Shown in pieces: positions 17,028 to 27,741 of a DNA stretch of 38,069 bases. The DNA is from Hoeflea sp. (lineage in GTDB: Bacteria; Pseudomonadota; Alphaproteobacteria; Rhizobiales; Rhizobiaceae), in assembly GCF_030682515.1 (NCBI RefSeq), contig NZ_JAUXOD010000079.1:1-38069 (forward strand), given 5' to 3'. The notes beneath the pieces were generated by a model. The model saw only the letters and a list, made by a program, of their open reading frames with translations, was not told the origin of the DNA and ran no database searches. Within the stretch, counting starts at the first letter, position 1, and every line of letters begins with the position of its first letter. Both the position numbers and the translations under genes were made by a program.

Positions 17028-18122
17028 ATGACCCTGAAAACCCGTCTAATCTCAGCAGCCCTGGTGTTTGCTGCATCGACTGTGCTTGCCAATGCCCAGG
17101 AGCGCGTCGTCAATGTCTACAACTGGTCCGATTATATTGATGAATCCATTCTCGAGGAGTTCACCAAGGAAACCGGCATCAAGGTGGTCTACGACGTCTT
17201 CGATTCCAACGAGGTGCTCGAAACCAAGCTGCTGGCGGGCTCCACCGGCTATGACATCGTCGTGCCGACAGGCACCTTCCTCGCCCGCCAGATCCAGGCC
17301 GGCGTGTTCCAGAAACTGGACAAGTCCAAGCTGCCGAACCTCGCCAACATGGATCCGGCGATCAGCTCTCGGCTCGAGAAATACGATCCCGGCAACGAAT
17401 ACGCCATCAACTACATGTGGGGCACCACCGGCATCGGCATCAATGTCGGCAAGGTCAAGGAACGGCTCGGCGACATGGACCTGAATTCCTGGAACATCGT
17501 GTTCGATCCGGCCAACATCTCCAAGCTCGCCGATTGCGGCGTCTACATGCTCGACACCTCCGAGGAGATCATTCCGGCGGCGCTCAACTATCTCGGCCTT
17601 GACCCGGATTCCACCTCGCCTGACGACATTGCCAAGGCCGAGGAACTGCTGCTCACCATCCGGCCGAGCGTGAAGAAGTTCCACTCCTCGGAATACATCA
17701 ATGCGCTCGCCAATGGCGATATCTGCCTGGCCGTCGGCTGGTCCGGCGACATCCTGCAGGCGCGCGACCGCGCCGCCGAGGCCAGCCAGGGCGTCACCAT
17801 CGAATACATCATCCCCAAGGAGGGCGCGCTGATGTGGTTCGACAACATGGCGATCCCGGGCGACGCGAAGAACGTCGAGGCCGCGCACGCGTTCCTCGAC
17901 TACATCATGAGGGCGGACGTCATGGCGAAAGCGTCCAACTACGTCTACTACGCCAACGGCAACCTGGCCTCCAAGCCGCTGCTCAACGAAGACGTGATCG
18001 GCGATCCCGCCATCTACCCCGATGACGAAACCGTCGGGCGGCTCTACTCCACCTCGCCCAAGGATCAGCGCACCCAGCGCCTGATGACGCGGACCTGGAC
18101 CAAGGTCGTCACCGGACAGTGA
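17028..18122 (+). CDS. potF: Polyamine ABC transporter substrate-binding protein (PotF type)
   Basis: This 364-residue periplasmic binding protein captures putrescine or another polyamine for import. A signal peptide occupies about residues 1-24 (TLKTRLISAALVFAASTVLA, then NAQ). The mature protein starts with the family signature RVVNVYNWSDYIDESILEEF. The usual binding region GWSGDILQARDRA lies near residue 240. The ATG at 17028 has GAGAGGAACAGGA upstream; an open frame from 16983 would spoil the signal peptide. A strong terminator-like hairpin follows the stop codon, so the binding protein is probably made in excess over the membrane parts encoded next. Confidence 0.93.
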   Translation: MTLKTRLISAALVFAASTVLANAQERVVNVYNWSDYIDESILEEFTKETGIKVVYDVFDSNEVLETKLLAGSTGYDIVVPTGTFLARQIQAGVFQKLDKSKLPNLANMDPAISSRLEKYDPGNEYAINYMWGTTGIGINVGKVKERLGDMDLNSWNIVFDPANISKLADCGVYMLDTSEEIIPAALNYLGLDPDSTSPDDIAKAEELLLTIRPSVKKFHSSEYINALANGDICLAVGWSGDILQARDRAAEASQGVTIEYIIPKEGALMWFDNMAIPGDAKNVEAAHAFLDYIMRADVMAKASNYVYYANGNLASKPLLNEDVIGDPAIYPDDETVGRLYSTSPKDQRTQRLMTRTWTKVVTGQ

Positions 18123-18134
18123 CGAAAGGCTTCG

Positions 18135-18162
18135 CCCCCGGCCCGAAAGGGCCGGGGGTTTT
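18135..18162 (+). terminator. Terminator/attenuator between potF and potG
   Basis: CCCCCGGCCC (18135-18144) and GGGCCGGGGG (18149-18158) pair perfectly around a GAAA tetraloop, followed by TTTT. Placed 13 bases after the potF stop codon inside a transport operon, it probably gives partial termination, keeping the binding protein in excess. Full termination with a separate potG promoter is possible. Confidence 0.85.
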
Positions 18163-18298
18163 CACGACAGCGCCGGCGCGTCCGGCGGGGCGTGCGAAAC
18201 GCCGCTGTCGCAGCTTGAAAGAAGGCATGTCCGTCATCAGTCGAGCAAGAAGAACTGAATGCGACACGCATTGGTCTTGATCATGGGGGCAGTTGGTC

Positions 18299-19438
18299 AT
18301 GAAATCTCTGGGAAGCATCAGGCGCAGTTTCGAACCCTGGAACGATCCGAACCAGCGCCCCTACATCGCCTTCGAAAACATCACCAAGAAGTTCGGCGAT
18401 TTCACCGCCGTCAAGGACCTGACGCTGCACATCTATCAGCGCGAGTTCTTCGCCCTGCTCGGCGGCTCGGGATGCGGCAAGTCGACGTTGCTCAGGATGC
18501 TGGCGGGGTTTGAAAACCCGACGAGCGGGCAGATCCTGCTCGACGGCGAGAACCTCGCGGGCGTTCCTCCCTACCGCCGCCCGGTCAACATGATGTTCCA
18601 GTCCTATGCGCTGTTTCCGCACATGAGCGTGGAAAAGAACATCGCCTTCGGCCTCAAGCAGGACGGCATGGCCAAGTCCGAGATCGACGACCGCGTCAAC
18701 AACATGCTCAAGCTGGTCAAGCTCGACCAGTTCGGCAAGCGCAAGCCGCACCAGCTCTCGGGCGGCCAGCGCCAGCGCGTGGCTCTCGCCCGCTCCATCG
18801 CCAAGCGCCCCAAGGTGCTGCTGCTCGACGAGCCGCTGGGCGCGCTCGACAAGAAGCTGCGCGAGGAAACCCAGTTCGAGCTGATGGACCTTCAGCAGGA
18901 TCTCGGCCTCACCTTTGTCGTCGTCACCCACGACCAGGAAGAGGCCATGACCATGGCCGACCGGATCGCGGTGATGGATCTGGGCAGCATCGTCCAGATA
19001 GGCACGCCCGCGGAAATCTACGAGGCGCCGAACTCGGAATTCGTCGCGAGCTTCATCGGCGACATCAACATCTTCCGCGGCGAGGTGACCGGCGCGAATG
19101 GCGGCGCGATCGACATCGAGACGCCCGACGGCATGGTCATCCGCACGGCGACGCCCGAGGCCCTGCAGAGCGGCCAGAAGGCCAGCTTCGCCATCCGGCC
19201 GGAAAAGCTCCGCGTCTCGCGCAAACGACCCGAGGGCGGGATCAACGCCACGGCAGGCGAGGTCTGGGACATCGGCTATTTGGGCGACATGACCGTCTTT
19301 CATGTCAAGCTCAAGAGCGGCGAGGTGGTCAAGGCCTCCCAGCTCAACGCGGTCCGCACCGTGGAAGATCCCTTCGCCTATGACGAGGAGATCTGGGTTT
19401 CCTTCGATGCCGATTCTGGCGTCGTGCTGAGCCGGTGA
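18299..19438 (+). CDS. potG: Polyamine ABC transporter ATP-binding protein
   Basis: This 379-residue cytoplasmic ATPase energises the putrescine importer. All ABC motifs are present: Walker A GGSGCGKST near residue 57, Q-loop FQSYALFPHM, signature LSGGQRQRVALARS near residue 153, Walker B VLLLDEPLGALD and the switch histidine in VVVTHDQEEAM. The last 130 residues are the TOBE domain region expected of the PotG/PotA type, ending in VSFDADSGVVLSR. The ATG at 18299 has GGGGG upstream; a TTG at 18293 is less likely. It lies 176 bases after potF and 3 bases before the small membrane protein gene. Confidence 0.94.
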   Translation: MKSLGSIRRSFEPWNDPNQRPYIAFENITKKFGDFTAVKDLTLHIYQREFFALLGGSGCGKSTLLRMLAGFENPTSGQILLDGENLAGVPPYRRPVNMMFQSYALFPHMSVEKNIAFGLKQDGMAKSEIDDRVNNMLKLVKLDQFGKRKPHQLSGGQRQRVALARSIAKRPKVLLLDEPLGALDKKLREETQFELMDLQQDLGLTFVVVTHDQEEAMTMADRIAVMDLGSIVQIGTPAEIYEAPNSEFVASFIGDINIFRGEVTGANGGAIDIETPDGMVIRTATPEALQSGQKASFAIRPEKLRVSRKRPEGGINATAGEVWDIGYLGDMTVFHVKLKSGEVVKASQLNAVRTVEDPFAYDEEIWVSFDADSGVVLSR

Positions 19439-19441
19439 GGG

Positions 19442-19837
19442 ATGGCCATGGTGTCCGTTGAGCAATCCGGCCAGGCCGATCTGGAACGCGCCTTCAAGGC
19501 GAACAGGCTGGTAGCGATCGGGATGACGGCCGTTACCGCGGCGGTCCTGCTGCTGCTGCGCCCGGACCTTGCCCTGGTTTACCTCGGCTCTGCCGGGATC
19601 TCGGTCTATGTCCTGAGTCTGGCGAAGAGCTACGGAGTCTTCGTCAAGCCCGCCCCGGTGCGGCAGCAGAATTTCGCCGCCTATGTGTCGGCGGCGACCC
19701 TTGGCTTCGTGGCCACCCTGATCGGAGCGCCCGAGCTCATCGACCTGCATGGGACGATGATCTATGTCCTGTTTTCCATCGTCATGGCGGGTCTGATCCT
19801 GCGCGCCATCGTCAAGTCGTTGGGGGCTTCCCGGTGA
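19442..19837 (+). CDS. Small four-helix membrane protein inside the potGHI operon
   Basis: This 131-residue protein is not part of the standard Pot transporter and matches no family I recognise. It has about four hydrophobic segments: around residues 24-38, 42-60, 81-98 and 104-122, with a short soluble N terminus (SVEQSGQADLERAFKANR). The start ATG at 19442 follows GAGGG; an ATG at 19448 is also possible. It begins 3 bases after the potG stop, and its stop codon overlaps the potH GTG start in a GTGA junction. It is therefore translated as an integral part of the operon. An accessory role in the importer complex or its regulation is inference. Confidence 0.8.
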   Translation: MAMVSVEQSGQADLERAFKANRLVAIGMTAVTAAVLLLLRPDLALVYLGSAGISVYVLSLAKSYGVFVKPAPVRQQNFAAYVSAATLGFVATLIGAPELIDLHGTMIYVLFSIVMAGLILRAIVKSLGASR

Positions 19838-20742
19838 AAATCATCTCCGCCATCACCCGCCGCCTGGTCATCATCATCCCCTATGCCTGGCTGCTGATCT
19901 TCTTCCTGGTGCCGTTCCTCATCGTCCTCAAGATATCGTTGTCCGAACCGGTGATGTCGATGCCGCCCTATGCGCCAACCTTCGACATGGCCGACGGGAT
20001 ATCAGGCATCATCGAGGCATTCCGGCAGTTCAGTTTTTCCAACTATCTCTGGCTGACCGAGGATGCGCTCTATATCAACGCCTATATCTCCTCCATCACC
20101 ATCGCCTTCATCTCCACCGTCCTCACCCTGCTCATCGGCTTTCCGCTGGCCTATGGCATGGCCCGGGCGCCGACCTCGCTGCGGCCGACGCTGCTGATGC
20201 TGGTGATCCTGCCGTTCTGGACCAGCTTCCTGATCCGCGTCTACGCCTGGATCGGCATTCTGAAACCGGAAGGCCTGCTCAACCAGTTCCTCTTCTTCCT
20301 GGGTGTCATCGACACGCCCCTGATCATTTTGAACACCAACACCGCCGTCTATATCGGCATCGTCTATTCCTACCTGCCGTTCATGGTGCTGCCGATCTAT
20401 GCGGCGCTCGAGAAGATGGATTACACGCTGATCGAGGCGGCGCAGGATCTGGGCTGCCCGCCGATCACCGCGTTCTGGAAGATCACCTTTCCGCTGGCCA
20501 TCCCCGGCATCGTGGCGGGTTGCATGCTGGTGTTCATCCCGGCGGTGGGCGAGTTCGTCATCCCCGATCTGCTTGGCGGCTCGCGCACCCTGATGATCGG
20601 CAAGACATTGTGGAACGAATTCTTCAACAACCGCGACTGGCCGGTCTCCTCGGCCGTGGCCGTGCTGCTGCTGCTGATCCTGGTCGTGCCGATCATGCTG
20701 TTCCAGCAGGCGCAGGCCAAGGCCCAGGAGAGCGGACGATGA
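19834..20742 (+). CDS. potH: Polyamine ABC transporter permease PotH
   Basis: This 302-residue inner-membrane permease has about six transmembrane segments. It forms the channel of the polyamine importer together with PotI. The start is GTG at 19834 (MKIISAITRRLVIIIPYAWL), overlapping the preceding stop codon by four bases. The coupling-helix motif of binding-protein-dependent permeases is visible as EAAQDLGCPPITAFWKITFP near residue 207, and the family's GEFVIPDLLGG follows. No irregularities were seen. Confidence 0.94.
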   Translation: MKIISAITRRLVIIIPYAWLLIFFLVPFLIVLKISLSEPVMSMPPYAPTFDMADGISGIIEAFRQFSFSNYLWLTEDALYINAYISSITIAFISTVLTLLIGFPLAYGMARAPTSLRPTLLMLVILPFWTSFLIRVYAWIGILKPEGLLNQFLFFLGVIDTPLIILNTNTAVYIGIVYSYLPFMVLPIYAALEKMDYTLIEAAQDLGCPPITAFWKITFPLAIPGIVAGCMLVFIPAVGEFVIPDLLGGSRTLMIGKTLWNEFFNNRDWPVSSAVAVLLLLILVVPIMLFQQAQAKAQESGR

Positions 20743-20752
20743 GGACACACCC

Positions 20753-21574
20753 ATGAACCCCAGCTGGTCGCGCTTCAACATCTCCTCGGTCGTCTTCGGC
20801 TTCGCCTTTCTCTACCTGCCGATCGTGCTCTTGGTGATCTTCTCGTTCAACGAATCCCGCCTCGTCACCGTCTGGACCGGGTTCTCCACCAAGTGGTATC
20901 GCGAGTTGTTCAACAATCAGGGCCTGATGGATGCGGCCTGGGTGACGGTCCGGGTGGGCCTCGTCTCTGCCTCCGTCGCCACCGTGCTCGGCACGCTCGC
21001 AGCCCTGACGCTCACGCGCTACACGCGCTTCAACGGCCGCATCCTGTTCTCCGGCATGGTCTTCGCGCCGCTGGTGATGCCCGAGGTGATCACCGGCCTG
21101 TCGTTGCTCCTGCTGTTCGTGGCGGTGAACTTCCCCCGCGGCTTCTGGACCGTGACGCTGGCCCACATCACCTTCTCCATGTGCTTTGTCGCGGTGGTGG
21201 TGCAGTCGCGGCTGATGAGCTTCGACCGCTCGCTCGAGGAAGCGGCGATGGACCTGGGCGCCGGACCCGTCACCACCTTCCTGCAGATCACCCTGCCGGT
21301 CATCCTGCCGGCGGTGATCTCGGGCTGGATGCTGGCCTTCACCCTGTCGCTCGACGATCTGGTGATCGCGAGCTTCACCTCGGGCCCGGGCGCGACCACG
21401 CTGCCGATGAAGATCTACTCCCAGGTCCGCCTTGGCGTGACGCCGGAGATCAACGCGGTCTGCACGCTGCTCATCGGCGCGGTCTCCATCGGCGTGATCA
21501 TCACCTCGATCCTCAACAAGAGCCGCGAGGTCAAGCGCCAGCGTGACGAGCAGGCGGCCTTTGCCAATCACTGA
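20753..21574 (+). CDS. potI: Polyamine ABC transporter permease PotI
   Basis: This 273-residue inner-membrane permease is the second channel half. It begins 10 bases after potH, with GAGGA before the ATG. The N-terminal helix contains FAFLYLPIVLLVIFSFNESR, typical of PotI/PotC. The EAA-type coupling motif is EEAAMDLGAGPVTTFLQITL near residue 162, followed by the family's SLDDLVIASF. It is the last gene of the operon; I see no clear terminator after it, and the next gene is convergent. Confidence 0.94.
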   Translation: MNPSWSRFNISSVVFGFAFLYLPIVLLVIFSFNESRLVTVWTGFSTKWYRELFNNQGLMDAAWVTVRVGLVSASVATVLGTLAALTLTRYTRFNGRILFSGMVFAPLVMPEVITGLSLLLLFVAVNFPRGFWTVTLAHITFSMCFVAVVVQSRLMSFDRSLEEAAMDLGAGPVTTFLQITLPVILPAVISGWMLAFTLSLDDLVIASFTSGPGATTLPMKIYSQVRLGVTPEINAVCTLLIGAVSIGVIITSILNKSREVKRQRDEQAAFANH

Positions 21575-21594
21575 CCGGGGAGGCCCGGACGCCT

Positions 21595-21837
21595 TCAGTT
21601 CCGGGGCGGCCGCAACAGATAGGTGACAAACCAGATCGGCACGATCACCAGCGAGCCGAGCACGATGTTGGGGATCGCCCAGGCGGCGCCTTCCTGAAGT
21701 GCTGCAAGCACCCGGTCTGGCGTGAGCCCGATCTCGGCCAGAAGCTCGGCGGCCGACAGGTTGAGCGCCGAGAGCACCGCGCCGGTGATCAGCGACGCCA
21801 GACCGATCTTCACCATGGCCGAAATCACCCGCATCAT
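21595..21837 (-). CDS. DUF6460-type small membrane protein
   Basis: This 80-residue protein has two hydrophobic segments: VISAMVKIGLASLITGAVLSAL at the start and PNIVLGSLVIVPIWFVTYLL near the end. A short amphipathic middle (ELLAEIGLTPDRVLAALQEG) and a basic tail PPRN complete it. The pattern matches the DUF6460 family of alphaproteobacterial integral membrane proteins; function is unknown. Several ATG codons are possible (21849, 21837, 21834). The 21837 start leaves the GAGAGGGG ribosome-site-like stretch at a workable distance. It is convergent with potI, with only 20 bases between the stop codons. Confidence 0.75.
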   Translation of the reverse strand: MMRVISAMVKIGLASLITGAVLSALNLSAAELLAEIGLTPDRVLAALQEGAAWAIPNIVLGSLVIVPIWFVTYLLRPPRN

Positions 21838-21911
21838 GATGCACCCCATCCCCTCTCAGGGCCGACAGGGCCGCAAGCCCGGTCGACGCACTGATTTGCC
21901 TACAGTGCCCT

Positions 21912-21927
21912 GCATCCAACTGGATGC
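21912..21927. promoter_or_regulatory. GCATCCA-AC-TGGATGC inverted repeat upstream of the DUF6460 gene
   Basis: Perfect 7-bp arms with a two-base spacer, 75 bases upstream of the DUF6460 gene. The size suits a dimeric repressor site. No other support. Confidence 0.4.
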
Positions 21928-21946
21928 GCAAAGGACGCTGTAGCCC

Positions 21947-22008
21947 CTTGATTCAATGCATGTACGTTATCGTTCAAATCAGTCCACCTGAACGCAACAT
22001 GCATCAAG
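21947..22008. repeat. Nested inverted repeat between the AsmA and DUF6460 genes
   Basis: The outer arms are CTTGAT plus TGCATGT (21947-21963) against ACATGCATCAAG (21997-22008), with four extra bases on the left. The inner arms are CGTTCA (21971-21976) and TGAACG (21989-21994). The inner 24 bases match the perfect palindrome at 35904-35927 at 19 of 24 positions. It lies downstream of the AsmA gene and upstream of the DUF6460 gene; a structural or protein-binding role is possible. Confidence 0.5.
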
Positions 22009-22092
22009 TGTCGCCAAATCCGCGGCAATCCGCAAGATCCCCGCGCCGCCCATCCGACCGGATGGTCGCAGCACGCTGCAAGGCCCGGCGCT

Positions 22093-23967
22093 TCACGGCG
22101 TCACGGGCGAGATCACCGGCTGCGGCCAGGAGCCGCCGACAAAGAATTTGAGCGTTTCCAGCACAGGGCCGGAGGCCGCGCTTGCACCCTCCGCCGCCGC
22201 GATCGGCGCCAGCACGCCGGCAATGGCGAGGCTTGAGCGGGAGTAGGGAATGACGCCCGACAGCGAGATCATCTGCCGCTCGCCCAGGAGCTCGGCGGTC
22301 TTCAGATCGGCCTCGCCGGCGGCGATCGTGGCCTCGAACTGTGCCGAGGCGAAGGAGAAGCCGGTGCTCTGGCCCAATTGCTCCAGATCGAAGAAGCGCT
22401 CGGTCTTGGCGAGTTCGCGGAACTTCTGCAGGTTGAGGCCGGGCACGACGCCCTTCTCCACGCTCAGGGCAACCTTGCCGGTGAGATCGGTCAGCGCCGT
22501 GGCCCATGTCGGATAGGGCGACGTCACTTCCATATCGAGCGACCCCATGCCCCGCGGCAGCGGACCGGTCAGGCCGATCGCATCGAACAGGCTGCCGACA
22601 TCGATCCTGCGCGCCGACAATTGCACCTTCACCCCGCCCTCGATCCCCTTTTCCGACAGCGCGATGCGGCCGAGAAGGCTGCCGCCATAGGCGGTGGCGT
22701 CGCCGACATCGAAATTGGCGCGGCCCTGGTCGACGCGCGCCGCCGCGGCGACATTGCTGAGCACCACCGGCCCGAGATTGGCCGACTGGGCCGACAGCCT
22801 GAGATCGAGCCCGATCTGGTGCAGGAACCGCGTGTCGATGGTCGAGGCGATGTCGGCGCCGGTGAGCGGCAGCGGTGTGAACGCCTGCAGGAAGGATCCG
22901 ATGTCGAGCGAGTTGAACGCCAGCGTGCCCGCCACCAGCGGCGGCGCGGCGTCGCTGAGCGTGATATCCAGCACGCCGATGCCGCGGTTGCGGTCGATCA
23001 TTACGATCAGGTCGTCGAGCTTGGCCTTGGTCGGCTCGGCGGTGACCTTGGCCGTGAGTTCGAGCGCGCCGAGCGCCTCGCCGGGCTTGATGTCGGCGCG
23101 CGACCACTCGAGCGCGCGTCGCACCGACGGGCTCTTGAGATCGAGCGCGCCGGAAACGAAAATGCCCGCGCCCAGGCTCGCCTTTCCGACAAAACTGAAG
23201 GTGAGCGGCGCCGAGCTCACCTTGAGCTCCACCGGCGCCAGGCGCTTGCCCAGGAGCAGCAGCGGCGCCGCCGTCGACCCGACGAGCGTCAGTTGCTCGC
23301 CGCGGAAGATCGCCACCAGATTGGCCCGGGCGACCGCCGTGGGCGCCGTCCAGGCGAGCGTGCCGTTGATGGCGGTGAACTTTTCCGCCGGAGCGCCGGG
23401 GTCGCTGATCAGCGTGACGGTGCCGTCCTCGATCGTCACGGTGCCGAGCGCCGCCGAATCGGGAATGGTTGCCGGCATCGGCGGCGCGGCGCCGGCCTGG
23501 GCGGCGAGATCGCGTGCGACGGCGGCAGCGATGCCCTGCGCCAGTTCGCCGGAGGAGGAGGACCAGTTCGATCGTGTGTCAGGGTACAGCTCGACATTGA
23601 AGGTCGGCCGGATCAGCTTGAACTGCGAGAAGCTGGGCGCGCCCAGAACCGCCGAGAACAGGTTGAAATTGGCGACAATTCTGTCGGCGCTGAGGATCGG
23701 GTCGCCGCCTGCGAAGGTCGCCGGCCGGATATCGACATTGTCGAGCGTGATGGTCGGCGTCGGCCAGAAGTCGAGCGAGGGCGCATTGCCGAGCGATACC
23801 GGATGGCCGGCCCAGGCGCCGATGTCGCGCTCCAGGCGGTCGCGCACCACCCCGCTCGACACCGCCAGCGGCAGGCTCGCGAATATGGCCAGGGCCACGG
23901 CGAGCACGGCAAGAACGCCGGTGATCGCCGCGCGCCGCAAGGACCATTGCGCGATTATGAATTTCAA
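22093..23967 (-). CDS. AsmA family protein
   Basis: This 624-residue envelope protein is anchored by an N-terminal membrane helix (AAITGVLAVLAVALAIFASL). The helix is followed by the AsmA-type domain: VRDRLERDIGAWAGHPVSLG, then TITLDNVDI and repeated beta-strand segments. AsmA/YhdP-type proteins form long lipid-conducting grooves between inner and outer membrane; the exact cargo is not known here. The C-terminal third contains the AsmA-like stretch YPTWATALTDLTGKVALSVE and LQKFRELAKTERFFDLEQLG. The only early start in frame is TTG at 23967, with GGGAGGTCGGGG upstream. It is divergent from acetoacetyl-CoA synthetase. Confidence 0.85.
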   Translation of the reverse strand: MKFIIAQWSLRRAAITGVLAVLAVALAIFASLPLAVSSGVVRDRLERDIGAWAGHPVSLGNAPSLDFWPTPTITLDNVDIRPATFAGGDPILSADRIVANFNLFSAVLGAPSFSQFKLIRPTFNVELYPDTRSNWSSSSGELAQGIAAAVARDLAAQAGAAPPMPATIPDSAALGTVTIEDGTVTLISDPGAPAEKFTAINGTLAWTAPTAVARANLVAIFRGEQLTLVGSTAAPLLLLGKRLAPVELKVSSAPLTFSFVGKASLGAGIFVSGALDLKSPSVRRALEWSRADIKPGEALGALELTAKVTAEPTKAKLDDLIVMIDRNRGIGVLDITLSDAAPPLVAGTLAFNSLDIGSFLQAFTPLPLTGADIASTIDTRFLHQIGLDLRLSAQSANLGPVVLSNVAAAARVDQGRANFDVGDATAYGGSLLGRIALSEKGIEGGVKVQLSARRIDVGSLFDAIGLTGPLPRGMGSLDMEVTSPYPTWATALTDLTGKVALSVEKGVVPGLNLQKFRELAKTERFFDLEQLGQSTGFSFASAQFEATIAAGEADLKTAELLGERQMISLSGVIPYSRSSLAIAGVLAPIAAAEGASAASGPVLETLKFFVGGSWPQPVISPVTP

Positions 23968-24140
23968 TCCCCGACCTCCCGAAGCGCTGTCTCGATGCTC
24001 TGGTTAATGCCTGCCGCGGGCGAATGCAATTGCGGAGCGTCCACGGAGCTGGAGAAGCCGGGACCCCGGCCTCAAGGTCTGTTTGCATCATGCCGTGCCG
24101 GTGCTACTAAACCACCGTCAGGATCAAGCAGGAGCAGACA

Positions 24141-26093
<1,953 letters not shown>

Positions 26094-26244
26094 TCGGCCG
26101 GGCCGCGGCGCGCGCCGTCGTTCGCCGCGGCGTGGAAAGTGGAGTGTCCGGGCCGGCTTGCAATCGCACGGCCCCGGGACAACGCCGATTGGCGTTCGCA
26201 GGGTTTAGAAGCATGCTGTCGCACCAGGCACGGAATTGCCCGTC

Positions 26245-27156
26245 ATGACATCCTACAAGACCTCGCACTCCTGGACCCGGTACCGCGACCTGCTGCAAGA
26301 CAGGTTCGGGATCAGCCTGACGCGCGAACCGCTGGAAGCCTGGCGGATGATCCGCGGACACAGGATCCATATCGATCACTGGCAGCCTGAGGGCCCGTCG
26401 AAGGGAACCGTGATCCTTGTCCATGGCGGCGGCGGAAACGGTCGCGTTCTGGCGCCTCTGGCCGATGTCGCGGCCGGTCTCGGCTGGACCGCGCTTGCGC
26501 CCGACCTTCCGGGTTACGGTCTGTCCGAGCCCGCCCCGGGGTTTCGCTGGGACTATGATGAATGGCCCGCGATCGTGGCGCAGATGGCCGATGAAACCGA
26601 GGGGCCGGTGGTCCTGCTGGGCGGATCCGTCGGCGGCATGACGGCGGCGCTGGCGGCGGAAGCGTCGCACAATGTCTCTGGCGTGATCGCCACGACGCTG
26701 CTGGACATGGGCGATCCAGGGGTCTTTCGCGTGGCTGCCCGCTGGCGCTGGCTGGGCGCGGCCTCGCTCCTCGGCTTCCGGCTGATGCCGGAGCTCGTCG
26801 ACCGGATTTCCTTCCCGCTCTGGTTGGTCGCGCCGATGGAGGCGATGTCGTCCGACCCGGCGATGCAGGAGTACTTCCGGAACGACGCGCTGCTGGGCCG
26901 GCTCTGGGTGTCGTCCCGGCTGTTCCGGACGATGCATGCGCGCAAGCTGGCGGCGCTCGCGCCGGGATGTCCGCTCCTGCTGGTCCATCCCGGCGCCGAT
27001 GCCTGGACGCCGGCGGAGCTGAGCCGCCCCGCCTTCGAGCGGGTTTCAGGCCCCAAAGAGTTCGTCGTGCTGACCAACGGCTCGCATCTGCCGCTGGAGC
27101 TGCCCGCCCGCGACGAGTTGCGGGACTATGTCCGCCGGTTCCTCGCGGCGGTCTGA
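26245..27156 (+). CDS. Alpha/beta-fold hydrolase
   Basis: This 303-residue hydrolase of unknown substrate has no signal peptide. The oxyanion loop VHGGGGNGRV is at about residues 58-67. The nucleophile elbow GGSVGG (serine near residue 131) follows VVLL. The likely acid is the aspartate in HPGADAWTP, and the catalytic histidine is in LTNGSHLPLEL near residue 280. ATG at 26245 is preferred over a TTG at 26236; no strong ribosome site is seen. It lies 151 bases after acetoacetyl-CoA synthetase on the same strand, so co-expression is possible. A role in polyhydroxybutyrate or ester breakdown is speculation. Confidence 0.85.
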   Translation: MTSYKTSHSWTRYRDLLQDRFGISLTREPLEAWRMIRGHRIHIDHWQPEGPSKGTVILVHGGGGNGRVLAPLADVAAGLGWTALAPDLPGYGLSEPAPGFRWDYDEWPAIVAQMADETEGPVVLLGGSVGGMTAALAAEASHNVSGVIATTLLDMGDPGVFRVAARWRWLGAASLLGFRLMPELVDRISFPLWLVAPMEAMSSDPAMQEYFRNDALLGRLWVSSRLFRTMHARKLAALAPGCPLLLVHPGADAWTPAELSRPAFERVSGPKEFVVLTNGSHLPLELPARDELRDYVRRFLAAV

Positions 27157-27195
27157 CGTCCGGCGGGTCCGCCCTGTCGGGGTTTCAGGCCCCGG

Positions 27196-27555
27196 TCATT
27201 GCGGAATCAGGATCTCCGTGCCCGCGCCGGACTGGCCGTCGATGGTCCAGACGCCTTCCAGCGAGCCGTCGTCCATCACCTCGTAGACCACCAGCCCGAC
27301 ACCGCCGGTCTTGAACACATAGCCCGCGGCGAAGGCATTGCCATAGAGCATGCAGATGCCGTCGGATTCGCTGCCCGTGCTCCAGTGGATGTGGCAGGTC
27401 GTGTCGGAGCTCAGCGTGATGGTGGCTGTGCCGCTGTAGCTGCTGCCGTCGAGATTGGTGCCCTCGACCGTGTAGGTGCCGGTGGCCACGTCCGCCTGCG
27501 CGACGCCTGCCATGCAAAGCGTTGCCGCCAGACCTGCAAAGATCAGTTTCTTCAT
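27196..27555 (-). CDS. Small secreted protein of unknown function
   Basis: This 119-residue protein has a clear signal peptide (KKLIFAGLAATLCMAGVAQA, then DVATG). The mature part looks like an all-beta domain: GTYTVEGTNLDGSSYSGTAT, then SSDTTCHIHWSTGSESDGIC with two cysteines that could form a disulphide in the periplasm, ending with DDGSLEGVWTIDGQSGAGTE. I recall similar conserved proteins in other rhizobia but no assigned function. The start at 27555 fits the signal peptide; the frame is open to 27681. It is convergent with the hydrolase. Confidence 0.78.
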   Translation of the reverse strand: MKKLIFAGLAATLCMAGVAQADVATGTYTVEGTNLDGSSYSGTATITLSSDTTCHIHWSTGSESDGICMLYGNAFAAGYVFKTGGVGLVVYEVMDDGSLEGVWTIDGQSGAGTEILIPQ

Positions 27556-27741
27556 GTGTCGAACCCCTGTTGACCCCGCCCGGACAACCCGGCGGACGAA
27601 AGCAGGATCAGCCGCCGCGAAATCCGAGTCAATCAGCCGGCCCGGGTCCCGAGGGATTTCTTTTTCATGGGTCTGCTGCACGGCGCCTCAGGGGCCGCGC
27701 GCGCGGCCCGGGACCTCTGCCGATCCTGTCCTGGACGGCGG

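Noticed and set aside
22004-23107. Minus-strand open frame overlapping the AsmA gene in another frame
   Set aside because: Low-complexity arginine/alanine-rich translation; the AsmA frame has the membrane anchor and domain pattern.
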